The notes beneath the pieces are model-generated. The model made no database searches. It saw nothing but the letters and a program-made list of their open reading frames with translations, and had not been told where the DNA came from. A stretch of 8,408 nt of DNA. Origin: Methylocystaceae bacterium UBA5192 (GTDB lineage: Bacteria; Pseudomonadota; Alphaproteobacteria; Rhizobiales; Beijerinckiaceae). A program made the position numbers and the translations under genes. The stretch is taken from NCBI GenBank assembly GCA_002412985.1, contig DHWC01000039.1, forward strand, positions 840-9,247, given 5' to 3'. This document shows, in pieces, positions 1-6,667 of the stretch. Position 1 is the first letter of the stretch. The number at the start of each line of letters is the position of its first letter.

Positions 1-1
1 C

Positions 2-55
2 CACACGTCGAAGGAGTTAGATCCAGAAGCGGTTCAAGCCATGATTTCGCCATGA
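2..55 (+). CDS. 3' end of an unidentified + strand gene (partial)
   Basis: An open frame enters from the left edge and ends at TGA 53-55. The 17 visible residues read HTSKELDPEAVQAMISP. This is too short to recognise a family. The case for it being coding is positional: the frame closes about 55 bases before a strong + strand intrinsic terminator, as expected for the last gene of a rightward transcript. The frame starting at base 1 is also open, but it runs through the terminator hairpin and is less likely. The function is unknown. Confidence 0.45.
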   Translation, partial: HTSKELDPEAVQAMISP

Positions 56-75
56 GTAAGAATCATCATCTGATT

Positions 76-97
76 ACGCCCTCTCCTTGGGCGTTTT
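76..97 (+). terminator. weak hairpin upstream of the main terminator
   Basis: A 6-bp perfect stem, ACGCCC (76-81) with GGGCGT (89-94), encloses a 7-base loop. The T run 94-97 begins at the last stem base. The U tract is short, so alone this would be a poor terminator. It may assist the stronger one 15 bases downstream or stabilise the 3' end of the message. Confidence 0.3.
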
Positions 98-111
98 CCT
101 CCCTTGACTTC

Positions 112-142
112 AGACCGCTGAAACTCAGCGGTCTTTTTTTTT
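112..142 (+). terminator. Rho-independent terminator of the upstream gene
   Basis: A perfect 9-bp inverted repeat, AGACCGCTG (112-120) with CAGCGGTCT (126-134), has a 5-base AAACT loop and is followed at once by a run of nine T (134-142). This is a textbook intrinsic terminator for + strand transcription. There is no matching A run on the left side, so it is not bidirectional and does not obviously serve purD, which ends at 166 on the other strand. Confidence 0.87.
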
Positions 143-165
143 AGCTTTTATCCGGTCGGACAGGT

Positions 166-1443
166 TTAAACTTTTTCACGCAAGACTTCGCGCCATCCAA
201 TATCATGGCGATAGAACCCCTCTCTCCAGTTTATTTTTTGCGCCGCTGCATAGGCTTTCTGCTGCGCTTCACAAATTGTTGGCGCGGAGGCGGTTATATT
301 TAATACTCTACCGCCAGCGGCGACGAGCTGCCCATGTTCAAGACGCGTGCCGGCATGGGTAATAATAATATCACTGAGTTTTTCAGCCTCTTCGAGTTTG
401 TGAATTTGCGTTCCTGTGATTGGTTTATCAGGATAATTTTGCGCAGCCATGACAACGGTGAGGGTTTTGTTTTGTGTAAATTGCGGGGGATCTATTGGAA
501 GATTTCCGCGCGCGCAATCAAACATCAAGGCAGCAAGGTCATCTTCTAGTCGCGGTAGGATCGCTTGTGCTTCCGGGTCGCCAAAACGTACATTATACTC
601 GATGAGTTTTGGGCCCTGTTGGGTCAGCATTAATCCAGCATAGAGAATGCCGGAAAAAGGCGCGCCGCGCGCCTGCATCGCTTTGAGTGTTGGATAAATA
701 ATCTCATCCATCACTTGTTGTGACAGTGCAGAGCTAATAATCGACGCAGGAGAATAAGCGCCCATACCGCCTGTGTTTGGACCTGTATCGCCGTCGCCAA
801 CGCGTTTATGGTCCTGCGCGGTGGCAAAAGGATGCGCGCGCGTCCCATCGCAAATTGCAAAGAAAGAGGCTTCTTCTCCGGAGAGAAACTCTTCAACGAC
901 AATCTGCGCGCCAGCTGCGCCAAAGGCGCCCGCAAACATTGCGCTAACGGCTTGTTGCGCTTCTTCAAGCGTCATTGCAACGACAACGCCTTTGCCCGCC
1001 GCTACGCCATCAGCTTTCACGACAATAGGCGCGCTTTTCGTGCGTAAATAAGCTTGGGCGTCTTTCTCATTATCAAACGCGGCGTAGTCAGCGGTGGGAA
1101 TATGATTGTCGCGACACAAATCCTTTGTGAAGCCTTTTGAGCCTTCAAGCTGGGCGGCGGCTTGTGAGGGGCCAAAAACGGCGATCCCCGCTTTCACTAA
1201 AGCGTCTGACAGTCCGTCGATGAGCGGTTGCTCTGGTCCAATCACCACAAGCTCAATCGCGCGGTCTTGGCAAAATTGACGGACCGCGTCATGATCGCTG
1301 TTATCCAAAGAGACATTCGCGCCTACTTGCGCAGTTCCTGGATTGCCAGGAGAGATGAAGAGCTGTTTCAGGCGTGGACTTTTTGCTAAGGCGTTTGCAA
1401 TGGCGTGTTCCCGACCTCCTGAGCCAATCAGCAAAATATTCAT
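166..1443 (-). CDS. purD: Phosphoribosylamine--glycine ligase (GAR synthetase)
   Basis: This enzyme catalyses the second step of de novo purine synthesis, joining 5-phosphoribosylamine and glycine with ATP in the cytoplasm. Its 425 residues match the usual family length. The N-terminal domain opens with the GSGGREHA motif (residues 7-14). The ATP-grasp core shows KADGVAAGKGV (143-153), the loop QDHKRVGDGDTGPNTGGMGA (210-229) and the family signature VRFGDPEAQ (285-293). The C-terminal domain carries GGRVLNI (377-383) and YRHDIG (411-416). The ATG at 1443 is preceded by AAAAGG (1450-1455) with 6-base spacing. The gene is divergent from the esterase gene and 111 bp from it. It appears monocistronic here, and no terminator is evident after its stop. 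It is intact, with all hallmark motifs present. Confidence 0.98.
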   Translation of the reverse strand: MNILLIGSGGREHAIANALAKSPRLKQLFISPGNPGTAQVGANVSLDNSDHDAVRQFCQDRAIELVVIGPEQPLIDGLSDALVKAGIAVFGPSQAAAQLEGSKGFTKDLCRDNHIPTADYAAFDNEKDAQAYLRTKSAPIVVKADGVAAGKGVVVAMTLEEAQQAVSAMFAGAFGAAGAQIVVEEFLSGEEASFFAICDGTRAHPFATAQDHKRVGDGDTGPNTGGMGAYSPASIISSALSQQVMDEIIYPTLKAMQARGAPFSGILYAGLMLTQQGPKLIEYNVRFGDPEAQAILPRLEDDLAALMFDCARGNLPIDPPQFTQNKTLTVVMAAQNYPDKPITGTQIHKLEEAEKLSDIIITHAGTRLEHGQLVAAGGRVLNITASAPTICEAQQKAYAAAQKINWREGFYRHDIGWREVLREKV

Positions 1444-1475
1444 GTCGAGCCTTTTGAGTTGCCTTTTCTCTCGCC

Positions 1476-1503
1476 GCTATAGCCGAGGCGGGCGGCGTGA
1501 CAA
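1476..1503 (-). promoter_or_regulatory. candidate sigma-70 promoter of purD
   Basis: Read on the - strand, a -35-like TTGTCA (1503-1498) is followed after a 16-base spacer by a -10-like TATAGC (1481-1476). This would start transcription roughly 25 bases upstream of the purD ATG. The -35 matches the consensus at 5 of 6 positions and the -10 at 4 of 6. The call is pattern matching only. No PurR-type operator could be recognised. Confidence 0.4.
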
Positions 1504-1541
1504 AGGGCGGCGAGATCGAAATCTTGGGTTTTATGTGGATC

Positions 1542-1546
1542 GGGAG
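1542..1546 (+). promoter_or_regulatory. ribosome binding site fixing the TTG start of the esterase
   Basis: GGGAG lies 8 bases before TTG 1555. The in-frame region upstream is open to 1501 but offers no ATG. The TTG also places a clean signal peptide at the N terminus, so this site decides the start. Confidence 0.6.
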
Positions 1547-1554
1547 ATCGACGC

Positions 1555-2226
1555 TTGCGTTTAATCCGTGTGGCGTTAGGGAAATTGCCATTCTTTGGCC
1601 TGTTACTTGGGCTCGCCGCTTTGCCAGCGCAGGCGGCTCCAACTAAGATTCTTGTTTTCGGAGATAGTTTGGTTTCGGGCTATGGCCTGAAGCCGAATGA
1701 GGCTTTTCCTCCGATGCTCGGCATGCGCTTGCACGCTGATGGCTACGATGTTCTGATCGCCAATGGCGGTGTGCCGGGTGAAACGACCACTCTGGCCTTT
1801 GCGCGACTCGAGGCGGCGCTAGAAAGTCGACCGGATCTCGTGATCTTGGAGCTGGGCGCTAATGATATGCTCAATAATCTTCCCCTCAAAACGACGCGCG
1901 AGAACCTTAAGAAAATGTTGCTGGCGTTTCGCCAGGTGGGCGCGCATGTGATTTTGGCGGGCATGGTGGCCAAAAGCGATCTTCCGATCGCCTATCGCCG
2001 GCGGTTTGATGCGCTCTACCCCGAGCTTGCGAGAAGTTACGCGATAGCGCTCTATCCTTATTTTTTAGAGGGCGTCGGCGGCAATCCCGCGCTGACGCAG
2101 GAGGGCGGCCTCCACCCTAATGCGAAAGGGGTTCAAACTATTGTTGGGCATATTGCCCCGCTTGTTGAGCGCTCATTGGCGCAGATGGGGGTAAAACCCA
2201 GACGATCTTCCTTGATCGGTGAATAA
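1555..2226 (+). CDS. tesA: Exported SGNH/GDSL esterase, TesA/arylesterase family
   Basis: This is a secreted or periplasmic lipolytic hydrolase of the TesA (lysophospholipase L1/arylesterase) type. The physiological substrate cannot be read from sequence. The TTG start gives 223 residues. A signal peptide is clear: basic start, hydrophobic stretch about 11-23, likely cleavage after AQA at residue 27. Block I is FGDSLVSGYGL (35-45), with nucleophile S38. Block II has GGVPGETT (71-78). Block III is GAND (101-104), with oxyanion N103. Block V is GGLHPNAKG (184-192), with catalytic H187. Oddly, the residue three before the histidine, normally the triad Asp (as in DGIHP of E. coli TesA), is Gly184 (codon GGC 2104-2106). 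The gene is otherwise intact. It is divergent from purD and 70 bp ahead of ettA, so cotranscription with ettA is possible. The symbol follows family resemblance. Confidence 0.88.
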   Translation: MRLIRVALGKLPFFGLLLGLAALPAQAAPTKILVFGDSLVSGYGLKPNEAFPPMLGMRLHADGYDVLIANGGVPGETTTLAFARLEAALESRPDLVILELGANDMLNNLPLKTTRENLKKMLLAFRQVGAHVILAGMVAKSDLPIAYRRRFDALYPELARSYAIALYPYFLEGVGGNPALTQEGGLHPNAKGVQTIVGHIAPLVERSLAQMGVKPRRSSLIGE

Positions 2227-2296
2227 ATGACTTCCCTGAGAGCGGTCACATGCACTAAAGACGGCTTAGTTTTCCATCCAGCTTGAGCACACTCCT

Positions 2297-3949
2297 ATGG
2301 CGCGTCAGTTCATTTATCATATGCAAGGCCTAACCAAGACCTATCCTGGCGGTAAGAAGGTCTTGGATAATATTCATCTTTCTTTTTACCCAGATGCAAA
2401 GATTGGCGTTCTAGGCGTCAATGGCGCTGGTAAATCGACATTGCTTCGCGTGATGGCCGGCATAGACAAGGATTTCACGGGCGAAGGTTTTGTCGCCGAC
2501 GGCGCCCGCGTTGGTTATTTACCTCAAGAGCCCCAGTTAGACGCCGCGCTTGATGTGCGCGGCAATGTCATGCTTGGCGTTGCTGAAAAGAAGAAAATCC
2601 TTGATCGTTATAATGATTTAGCAATGAATTATTCTGACGAAACAGCGGATGAGATGACTAAGCTTCAAGATGAAATCGAAGCTAAGGGCCTGTGGGATCT
2701 GGATAGTCAAGTTGACCAAGCGATGGATGCGTTAGGATGTCCCTCAGATGATGCGGACGTAACAATGCTTTCGGGCGGAGAACGCCGACGCGTCGCCTTA
2801 TGTAAATTATTGCTAGAGCAACCAGATATGTTGCTTCTTGACGAACCGACAAACCATCTAGATGCGGAAACCGTTAATTGGCTTGAGGGACATTTAAGAA
2901 ATTATCCAGGCGCAATTTTAATTGTAACGCATGACCGTTATTTTCTAGATAATGTTACGGGTTGGATTCTTGAATTAGATCGAGGGCGCGGTATCCCCTA
3001 CGAGGGGAATTATACAAGCTGGCTCAAGCAAAAACAAAAACGCCTGGCGCAAGAATCTAGCGAAGATAAAGCGCGACAACGTGCGCTTGAGGCAGAAAGC
3101 GATTGGATTGCCTCGTCGCCAAAAGCGCGACAGGCTAAGAGCAAAGCGCGTATTCAGCGATATGAAGAGTTGGTCGCCAAGCAGAATGATAAAGCGCCCA
3201 CAACAGCGCAAATTATTATCCCAGTCGCAGAGCGCCTTGGCAATAATGTCATTGATTTCGACCATATCTCCAAAGCCTTTGGCGACCGCTTGCTCATCGA
3301 CGATCTCTCATTCAAATTGCCGCCCGGCGGCATTGTCGGCGTTATCGGACCTAACGGCGCAGGTAAAACGACGCTGTTTCGGATGATCACCGGACAAGAG
3401 AAGCCTGACAATGGATCAATCGATATCGGCGAGAGCGTGCAGCTAGGATATGTCGATCAATCCCGCGACGCGCTGCATGCAGAGAAAACCGTCTGGGAAG
3501 AAGTCTCTGAAGGCAATGAAGTTATTTATTTGGGTAAGCGTGAAATCAACTCCCGAGCTTATTGCTCCGCGTTTAATTTTAAAGGCGCAGATCAACAAAA
3601 AAAGGTTGGTCAACTGTCAGGCGGCGAGCGTAATCGCGTGCATCTTGCCAAAATGCTCAAGAGCGGCGCCAATGTTCTATTGCTTGATGAGCCAACCAAC
3701 GATCTTGACGTTGATACATTACGCGCGCTTGAAGAAGCTTTGGTCGATTTTGCCGGTTGCGCTGTTATTATCTCGCATGACCGCTTCTTTCTCGATCGCA
3801 TCGCAACACATATTCTTGCTTATGAGGGCGAGAGCCATGTCGAGTGGTTTGAAGGAAACTTCGCTGATTACGAAGAAGATAAAAAGCGTCGTTTAGGCGT
3901 CGATAGCGTTATTCCCCATCGGCTAAAATACAAAAAATTCGCCCGATAG
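2297..3949 (+). CDS. ettA: Energy-dependent translational throttle protein EttA (ABC-F ATPase)
   Basis: This soluble ABC-F protein has two ATPase domains and no membrane segment. Family knowledge: EttA binds the ribosomal E site and gates entry into elongation according to the ATP/ADP ratio. Domain 1 has Walker A GVNGAGKST (40-48), an arm-like insertion (about 95-140), signature LSGGE (158-162) and Walker B LLLDE with catalytic E183. The interdomain PtIM linker is basic and helical, starting near DWIASSPKAR (about 269-278). Domain 2 has Walker A GPNGAGKTT (351-359), LSGGE (440-444) and catalytic E465. The C terminus ends IIPHRLKYKKFAR, typical of EttA rather than Uup, YbiT or YheS. Its 550 residues compare with about 555 in E. 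coli. The ATG at 2297 has only a weak GAG-type Shine-Dalgarno, but the N terminus aligns as expected. The spacing to the esterase gene is 70 bp. The gene is intact. Confidence 0.97.
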   Translation: MARQFIYHMQGLTKTYPGGKKVLDNIHLSFYPDAKIGVLGVNGAGKSTLLRVMAGIDKDFTGEGFVADGARVGYLPQEPQLDAALDVRGNVMLGVAEKKKILDRYNDLAMNYSDETADEMTKLQDEIEAKGLWDLDSQVDQAMDALGCPSDDADVTMLSGGERRRVALCKLLLEQPDMLLLDEPTNHLDAETVNWLEGHLRNYPGAILIVTHDRYFLDNVTGWILELDRGRGIPYEGNYTSWLKQKQKRLAQESSEDKARQRALEAESDWIASSPKARQAKSKARIQRYEELVAKQNDKAPTTAQIIIPVAERLGNNVIDFDHISKAFGDRLLIDDLSFKLPPGGIVGVIGPNGAGKTTLFRMITGQEKPDNGSIDIGESVQLGYVDQSRDALHAEKTVWEEVSEGNEVIYLGKREINSRAYCSAFNFKGADQQKKVGQLSGGERNRVHLAKMLKSGANVLLLDEPTNDLDVDTLRALEEALVDFAGCAVIISHDRFFLDRIATHILAYEGESHVEWFEGNFADYEEDKKRRLGVDSVIPHRLKYKKFAR

Positions 3950-3953
3950 GATC

Positions 3954-4124
3954 TTGCCGCGCTTAAAGAGACTGAGCGGAGGGCGTTCGCGCCATCCGCG
4001 CCCGCCTGTCTGGGATGGGGTCCACAGCTTTGGATTTGTATCGCGATTTAAAAAAACTGGCGTCATTAACCTCTGGAAAGACGCATTGCCCAACGCTGCT
4101 CCTGAGATAATCGCCTCAAAATAA
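3954..4124 (+). CDS. possible small basic protein, 56 codons, function unknown
   Basis: This is a candidate, not a firm gene. A frame opening with TTG four bases after the ettA stop runs to TAA 4122-4124. It encodes a basic, tryptophan-containing peptide with stretches such as HPRPPVWDGVHSFGFVSRF (residues 14-32) and TGVINLWKDALPNAAPEI (35-52). These look protein-like: mixed amphipathic composition, no low complexity. Against it, the only AGGA (3948-3951) is just 2 bases from the TTG, too close for a normal Shine-Dalgarno. Translation would therefore need coupling to ettA termination or another start such as CTG 3972. A - strand frame covers the same bases (4129 to 3923) but overlaps the ettA end and looks like antisense shadow. 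No transmembrane segment or known domain is recognised. Confidence 0.35.
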   Translation: MPRLKRLSGGRSRHPRPPVWDGVHSFGFVSRFKKTGVINLWKDALPNAAPEIIASK

Positions 4125-4148
4125 ATCAATTTCTTATTTTAGCCGCAT

Positions 4149-4188
4149 CGAGGCGCCAAATCCCTTGATCGGCGCTTCGCCTCGTTTT
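4149..4188 (+). terminator. candidate terminator hairpin after ettA / small ORF
   Basis: The 7-bp arms CGAGGCG (4149-4155) and CGCCTCG (4178-4184) pair perfectly around a 22-base interval and are followed by TTTT (4185-4188). A nested GCGCC/GGCGC pairing inside (4154-4158 with 4171-4175) competes with the outer stem. The long loop and short U run make it weaker than the hairpin at 112-142. It lies before the predicted transglycosylase start at 4252, which fits a boundary between two transcription units. Confidence 0.4.
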
Positions 4189-4240
4189 CGCCATTTCTTC
4201 ATGGAGATTAGCCCTCTCGCTCAAGCGGGAGCGCTGAGAC

Positions 4241-4244
4241 AGGG
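4241..4244 (+). promoter_or_regulatory. ribosome binding site supporting ATG 4252
   Basis: AGGG (4241-4244) sits 7 bases before ATG 4252. Earlier in-frame starts at TTG 4165 and ATG 4201 have no comparable site. They would also bury the lipoprotein signal behind extra residues, and 4165 lies within a hairpin. Confidence 0.45.
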
Positions 4245-4251
4245 TTGGGGC

Positions 4252-4752
4252 ATGGGCTTTGGTCGAATTCATTTAACGAGCGGGTTGTTTGCCGTCTTGG
4301 CGCTTTCGGCTTGTGGACCAACGCAGTCGCCCATTGCTTCGGCGCCTCAGTCCTACATTGATGAACCGCGATCAGATAAAGAGATTAGCGGTAAGCTTGG
4401 TCTGACATCGCGTATTGCGCATTTTGCGCGCCTTTACCAAATACCCGAGTCGCTCATTCATCGTTCAGTGCGTCGGGAAAGTAATTATAATTCGACTGCT
4501 AAAAATGGACCCTATTGGGGGTTGATGCAAATTCGTCACGATACTGCGCGCAGCATGGGATATGAGGGCGCACCCTCGGGTCTGTTAGATGCGGAAACTA
4601 ATTTAACCTACGCCGTTCCTTATCTTGCAAACGCCTATATGCTGTCCAACGGGGATGAAGCCCGTGCGATCAAGCTTTATGCATCTGGCTATTATACTGA
4701 AGCAAAGCGGCGCGGTATGTTAGGGCAGTTACATAAGACGGCAAAAAAATAA
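4252..4752 (+). CDS. Small lytic transglycosylase lipoprotein (SLT domain)
   Basis: Lytic transglycosylases cleave the MurNAc-GlcNAc bond of peptidoglycan to give 1,6-anhydro ends. From ATG 4252 the product has 166 residues. It starts with a short lipoprotein signal, hydrophobic 11-20, and lipobox LSAC, so Cys21 is the likely lipidated residue. Residue 22 is Gly, not the Asp retention signal of enterobacteria, so outer-membrane sorting is plausible. The Slt70-type domain spans about 50-155: catalytic Glu76 in RRESNYN (74-80), GLMQI (90-94), NLTYAVPYL (117-125) and LYASGYY (142-148). It is much shorter than Slt70 and is a bare catalytic domain. The stop lies 3 bp from the convergent lptA stop. 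A longer form from TTG 4165 (195 residues) is possible but less likely. Confidence 0.88.
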   Translation: MGFGRIHLTSGLFAVLALSACGPTQSPIASAPQSYIDEPRSDKEISGKLGLTSRIAHFARLYQIPESLIHRSVRRESNYNSTAKNGPYWGLMQIRHDTARSMGYEGAPSGLLDAETNLTYAVPYLANAYMLSNGDEARAIKLYASGYYTEAKRRGMLGQLHKTAKK

Positions 4753-4755
4753 CGC

Positions 4756-5307
4756 TTAATCATTCTTTGGCGTGAAGATGCTGCGAATTTTTCTATTTTG
4801 TTTTTTATCGGCAAAGACGCTTGAAGCGCCTGTCGTGACATCATAAATCGCCTGATCGCCAGTAATGACGGTTTCATTTTGCGTAATGGTGACATTGCCG
4901 TTGAGGTAAACCTTATTTTCAGCTTTGTCATAGCTACCAGCGTCGCCAGTGCTCGTTTGATCTGGTGTGACAAGTCTCACTGGTCCCTCAGCGTCAATAT
5001 GTTTAACGCGATCATTGCCGGCTGACTTATTTCCAGTTGGTTTTTTGTCCTCGAGAAAAATTATTAAGCGCGATGCGTTCAGTTTAGAGGGCCCATTCAC
5101 AACATAGACATCGCCGCTATAAATGAGCTTTTGTTGCTTATCAAAAAAATCAAGCGTTTTAGCGTCAACTGTCAAAGGATCTTTTGGCGAAGCGCCGGGT
5201 AAAATGCCGCTGGTGCGAGCCTTGCTGTAGGCAAAGCCGCTCATCAGAAAAGTCAGGGTAAAAATAACAGTGAGGGATAATTTTCTAGTCACGAGGATCG
5301 ATGTCAC
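4756..5307 (-). CDS. lptA: LPS transport periplasmic protein LptA
   Basis: LptA is the periplasmic beta-jellyroll protein that polymerises between LptC and LptD to carry lipopolysaccharide to the outer membrane. Its 183 residues suit the family. There is a signal peptide with hydrophobic core about 10-25, probably cleaved near residues 28-30. The OstA/LptA domain follows, with PLTVDAKTLDFF (44-55), IYSGDVYVVNG (62-72), GDAGSYD (121-127) and the terminal repeat-like VTITQNETVITGDQAIYD (139-156). The start is GTG at 5307-5305, overlapping the lptC stop in a 4-base GTGA. No clear Shine-Dalgarno is seen, so translational coupling to lptC is likely. It is the last gene of its operon here: the next gene is convergent, and lptB does not follow. 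No intrinsic terminator is evident. Confidence 0.92.
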   Translation of the reverse strand: MTSILVTRKLSLTVIFTLTFLMSGFAYSKARTSGILPGASPKDPLTVDAKTLDFFDKQQKLIYSGDVYVVNGPSKLNASRLIIFLEDKKPTGNKSAGNDRVKHIDAEGPVRLVTPDQTSTGDAGSYDKAENKVYLNGNVTITQNETVITGDQAIYDVTTGASSVFADKKQNRKIRSIFTPKND

Positions 5308-6002
5308 GGCGTAGCATGGAAGGCGTTAGCAGGTTCGGCGCCTTCGCCATAGAGCGTCGAGTGGACTCCGCCGCTAAAGAGCGCATGGGCGTCCTTTTGA
5401 GAAAATTCGACAGCTTTAGAGGAGATTTCACCGCCTTCAAGCTTCAAGATTGTTGGTTTATCCGATTTCAGTTTGCTGGTTTTGAAATCCATAACGGCTG
5501 ATTCAAGTCGCATATCAAATTTTTTGGGATCGCGAATAATCACTCCGCCAGTCATATCCGCTCGATCGCCTTTCGTGCTGTAGAGGCCTTTTGGCGCTTG
5601 CAGCGTAATGGCGCTATTGGCGTTGTTTTCGATCCGCACTTCAACGCCATCGAGATCGATTGTATCTGGCGCGGCGATATCTTGCACGCCGGTTTTTGCG
5701 CGCACCTCGTAGGGGCGTCCGTCTTTTTGATAGCCAACGAGTTTTGGCGAGTCGATCACGATTTGAGATCCCTTCATCGCCACGCGCGCCAAGCGAAGAT
5801 CGACGGGCAAAAGCTTCACCGAACTGACAATAAGACCGATGGCGACAAGAGCGACGACGCCGGCGGCGCCCCAAAGGATCCAGCGTCGTAAACGGGCGAC
5901 GCGCGCAGTATGGCGCAGCGCCGCAGGAAAAGCGCTTTCGCGCTTTGTTGTCAGCGCGTCTAGTCTATCGCGGCCTGTTCGTGCCTGCGGCGCATCGTTC
6001 AT
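5304..6002 (-). CDS. lptC: LPS export system protein LptC
   Basis: LptC is the bitopic inner-membrane protein that takes lipopolysaccharide from the LptBFG ABC transporter and passes it to LptA. Its 232 residues contain an arginine-rich cytoplasmic N terminus (1-40), one membrane segment (about 41-62), then a periplasmic LptC jellyroll with SPKLVGYQKDGRPYEVRAK (85-103), ITLQAPKGLYSTKGD (132-146) and SGGVHSTLYGEGA (210-222). The length and the long charged N-terminal tail resemble alphaproteobacterial LptC more than the shorter E. coli form of about 190 residues. ATG is at 6002-6000; the Shine-Dalgarno is weak. It lies 50 bp after rnd and overlaps lptA by 4 bases, so the three genes form an operon. 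Confidence 0.93.
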   Translation of the reverse strand: MNDAPQARTGRDRLDALTTKRESAFPAALRHTARVARLRRWILWGAAGVVALVAIGLIVSSVKLLPVDLRLARVAMKGSQIVIDSPKLVGYQKDGRPYEVRAKTGVQDIAAPDTIDLDGVEVRIENNANSAITLQAPKGLYSTKGDRADMTGGVIIRDPKKFDMRLESAVMDFKTSKLKSDKPTILKLEGGEISSKAVEFSQKDAHALFSGGVHSTLYGEGAEPANAFHATP

Positions 6003-6052
6003 GGGCTTATATTGGGCCTGATCAGTGGCGAATTCGAGGCGTTCGCGCCCTT

Positions 6053-6667
6053 TTATTCATGAGAAAAAATATCTGTGTCCGGCCAGCCGGCGAGATCAAG
6101 GTCAATACGGGTTGAGAGAAAAGAGAAGCAGGCGCCGGCAAGCGCGGTGCGGCCCTCACGCGCGAGCATGACATCAAGCCGCTCTTTGAGTTGATGCAAA
6201 TATAGCACATCAGATGCGGCATAGTTTTGTTGCGCTTCAGTGAGAATATCGGCGCCCCAATCTGAAGATTGTTGTTGTTTAGAAATTTCCACGCCGAGCA
6301 GTTCGCGAACAAGATCTTTTAGACCGTGACGATCCGTATAGGTGCGACAAAGTTTAGAGGCGATTTTTGTGCAATAGACTGGAGCTGGCGTAACGCCAAA
6401 GGTTTTGGCTAAGATCGCCATGTCAAATCTTGCAAAGTGAAAAAGCTTTAACACACTGTGATCGCCGAGCAATTTTTGCAGATGAGGCGCTTGTGTTTGT
6501 CCCTTCATAATTTGAACGAGATCCGCGTCGCCATTGCCCCAAGAAAGCTGGACGAGACAAAGACGATCGCGATGGGGATTTAGGCCGAGCGTTTCGGTAT
6601 CGATCGCCACGATGGGCGCAAGAGGGGATCCGTTCGGGAGGTCGCCTTGGTGTAAGCGGATGGTCAT
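6053..6667 (-). CDS. rnd: Ribonuclease D-type 3'-5' exonuclease, short form
   Basis: This is a DEDDy-family exonuclease expected to trim structured RNA 3' ends in the cytoplasm. Exo I is AIDTETLGL, with D23 and E25. Exo II is HFARFDMAIL, with D82. Exo III is YAASDVLYL, with Y149 and D153. All four metal-binding acids and the Tyr that defines the DEDDy subgroup are present. At 204 residues it is only the catalytic domain and lacks the HRDC domains of the roughly 375-residue E. coli RNase D, as is common in alphaproteobacteria. ATG 6667-6665 has no strong Shine-Dalgarno. It is the first gene of the rnd-lptC-lptA unit. Other short DEDDy 3'-5' exonucleases look similar, so the exact substrate is uncertain. 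Confidence 0.92.
   Translation of the reverse strand: MTIRLHQGDLPNGSPLAPIVAIDTETLGLNPHRDRLCLVQLSWGNGDADLVQIMKGQTQAPHLQKLLGDHSVLKLFHFARFDMAILAKTFGVTPAPVYCTKIASKLCRTYTDRHGLKDLVRELLGVEISKQQQSSDWGADILTEAQQNYAASDVLYLHQLKERLDVMLAREGRTALAGACFSFLSTRIDLDLAGWPDTDIFSHE

Noticed and set aside
711..1051. Several open frames of 79-92 codons on both strands inside purD, and similar ones inside ettA and lptC.
   Set aside because: They are shadows of well-conserved genes in other frames and carry no recognisable motifs.
1504..1554. Search for a + strand promoter for the esterase in the purD-divergent region.
   Set aside because: GTGACA (1497-1502) could be a -35, but no acceptable -10 lies 16-18 bases downstream, so no promoter is claimed.
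2227..2296. Search for a promoter or terminator between the esterase gene and ettA.
   Set aside because: No convincing -35/-10 pair and no hairpin with a T run were found in these 70 bases, so nothing is annotated.
3923..4129. A 68-codon - strand frame across the ettA 3' end and the following gap.
   Set aside because: It overlaps the conserved ettA C terminus, its translation shows no recognisable features, and the + strand frame in the same bases looks more protein-like.
4165..4251. N-terminal extension of the transglycosylase from TTG 4165.
   Set aside because: The start lies inside a hairpin, lacks a Shine-Dalgarno, and would put about 29 residues before a normal lipoprotein signal. ATG 4252 explains the lipobox better.
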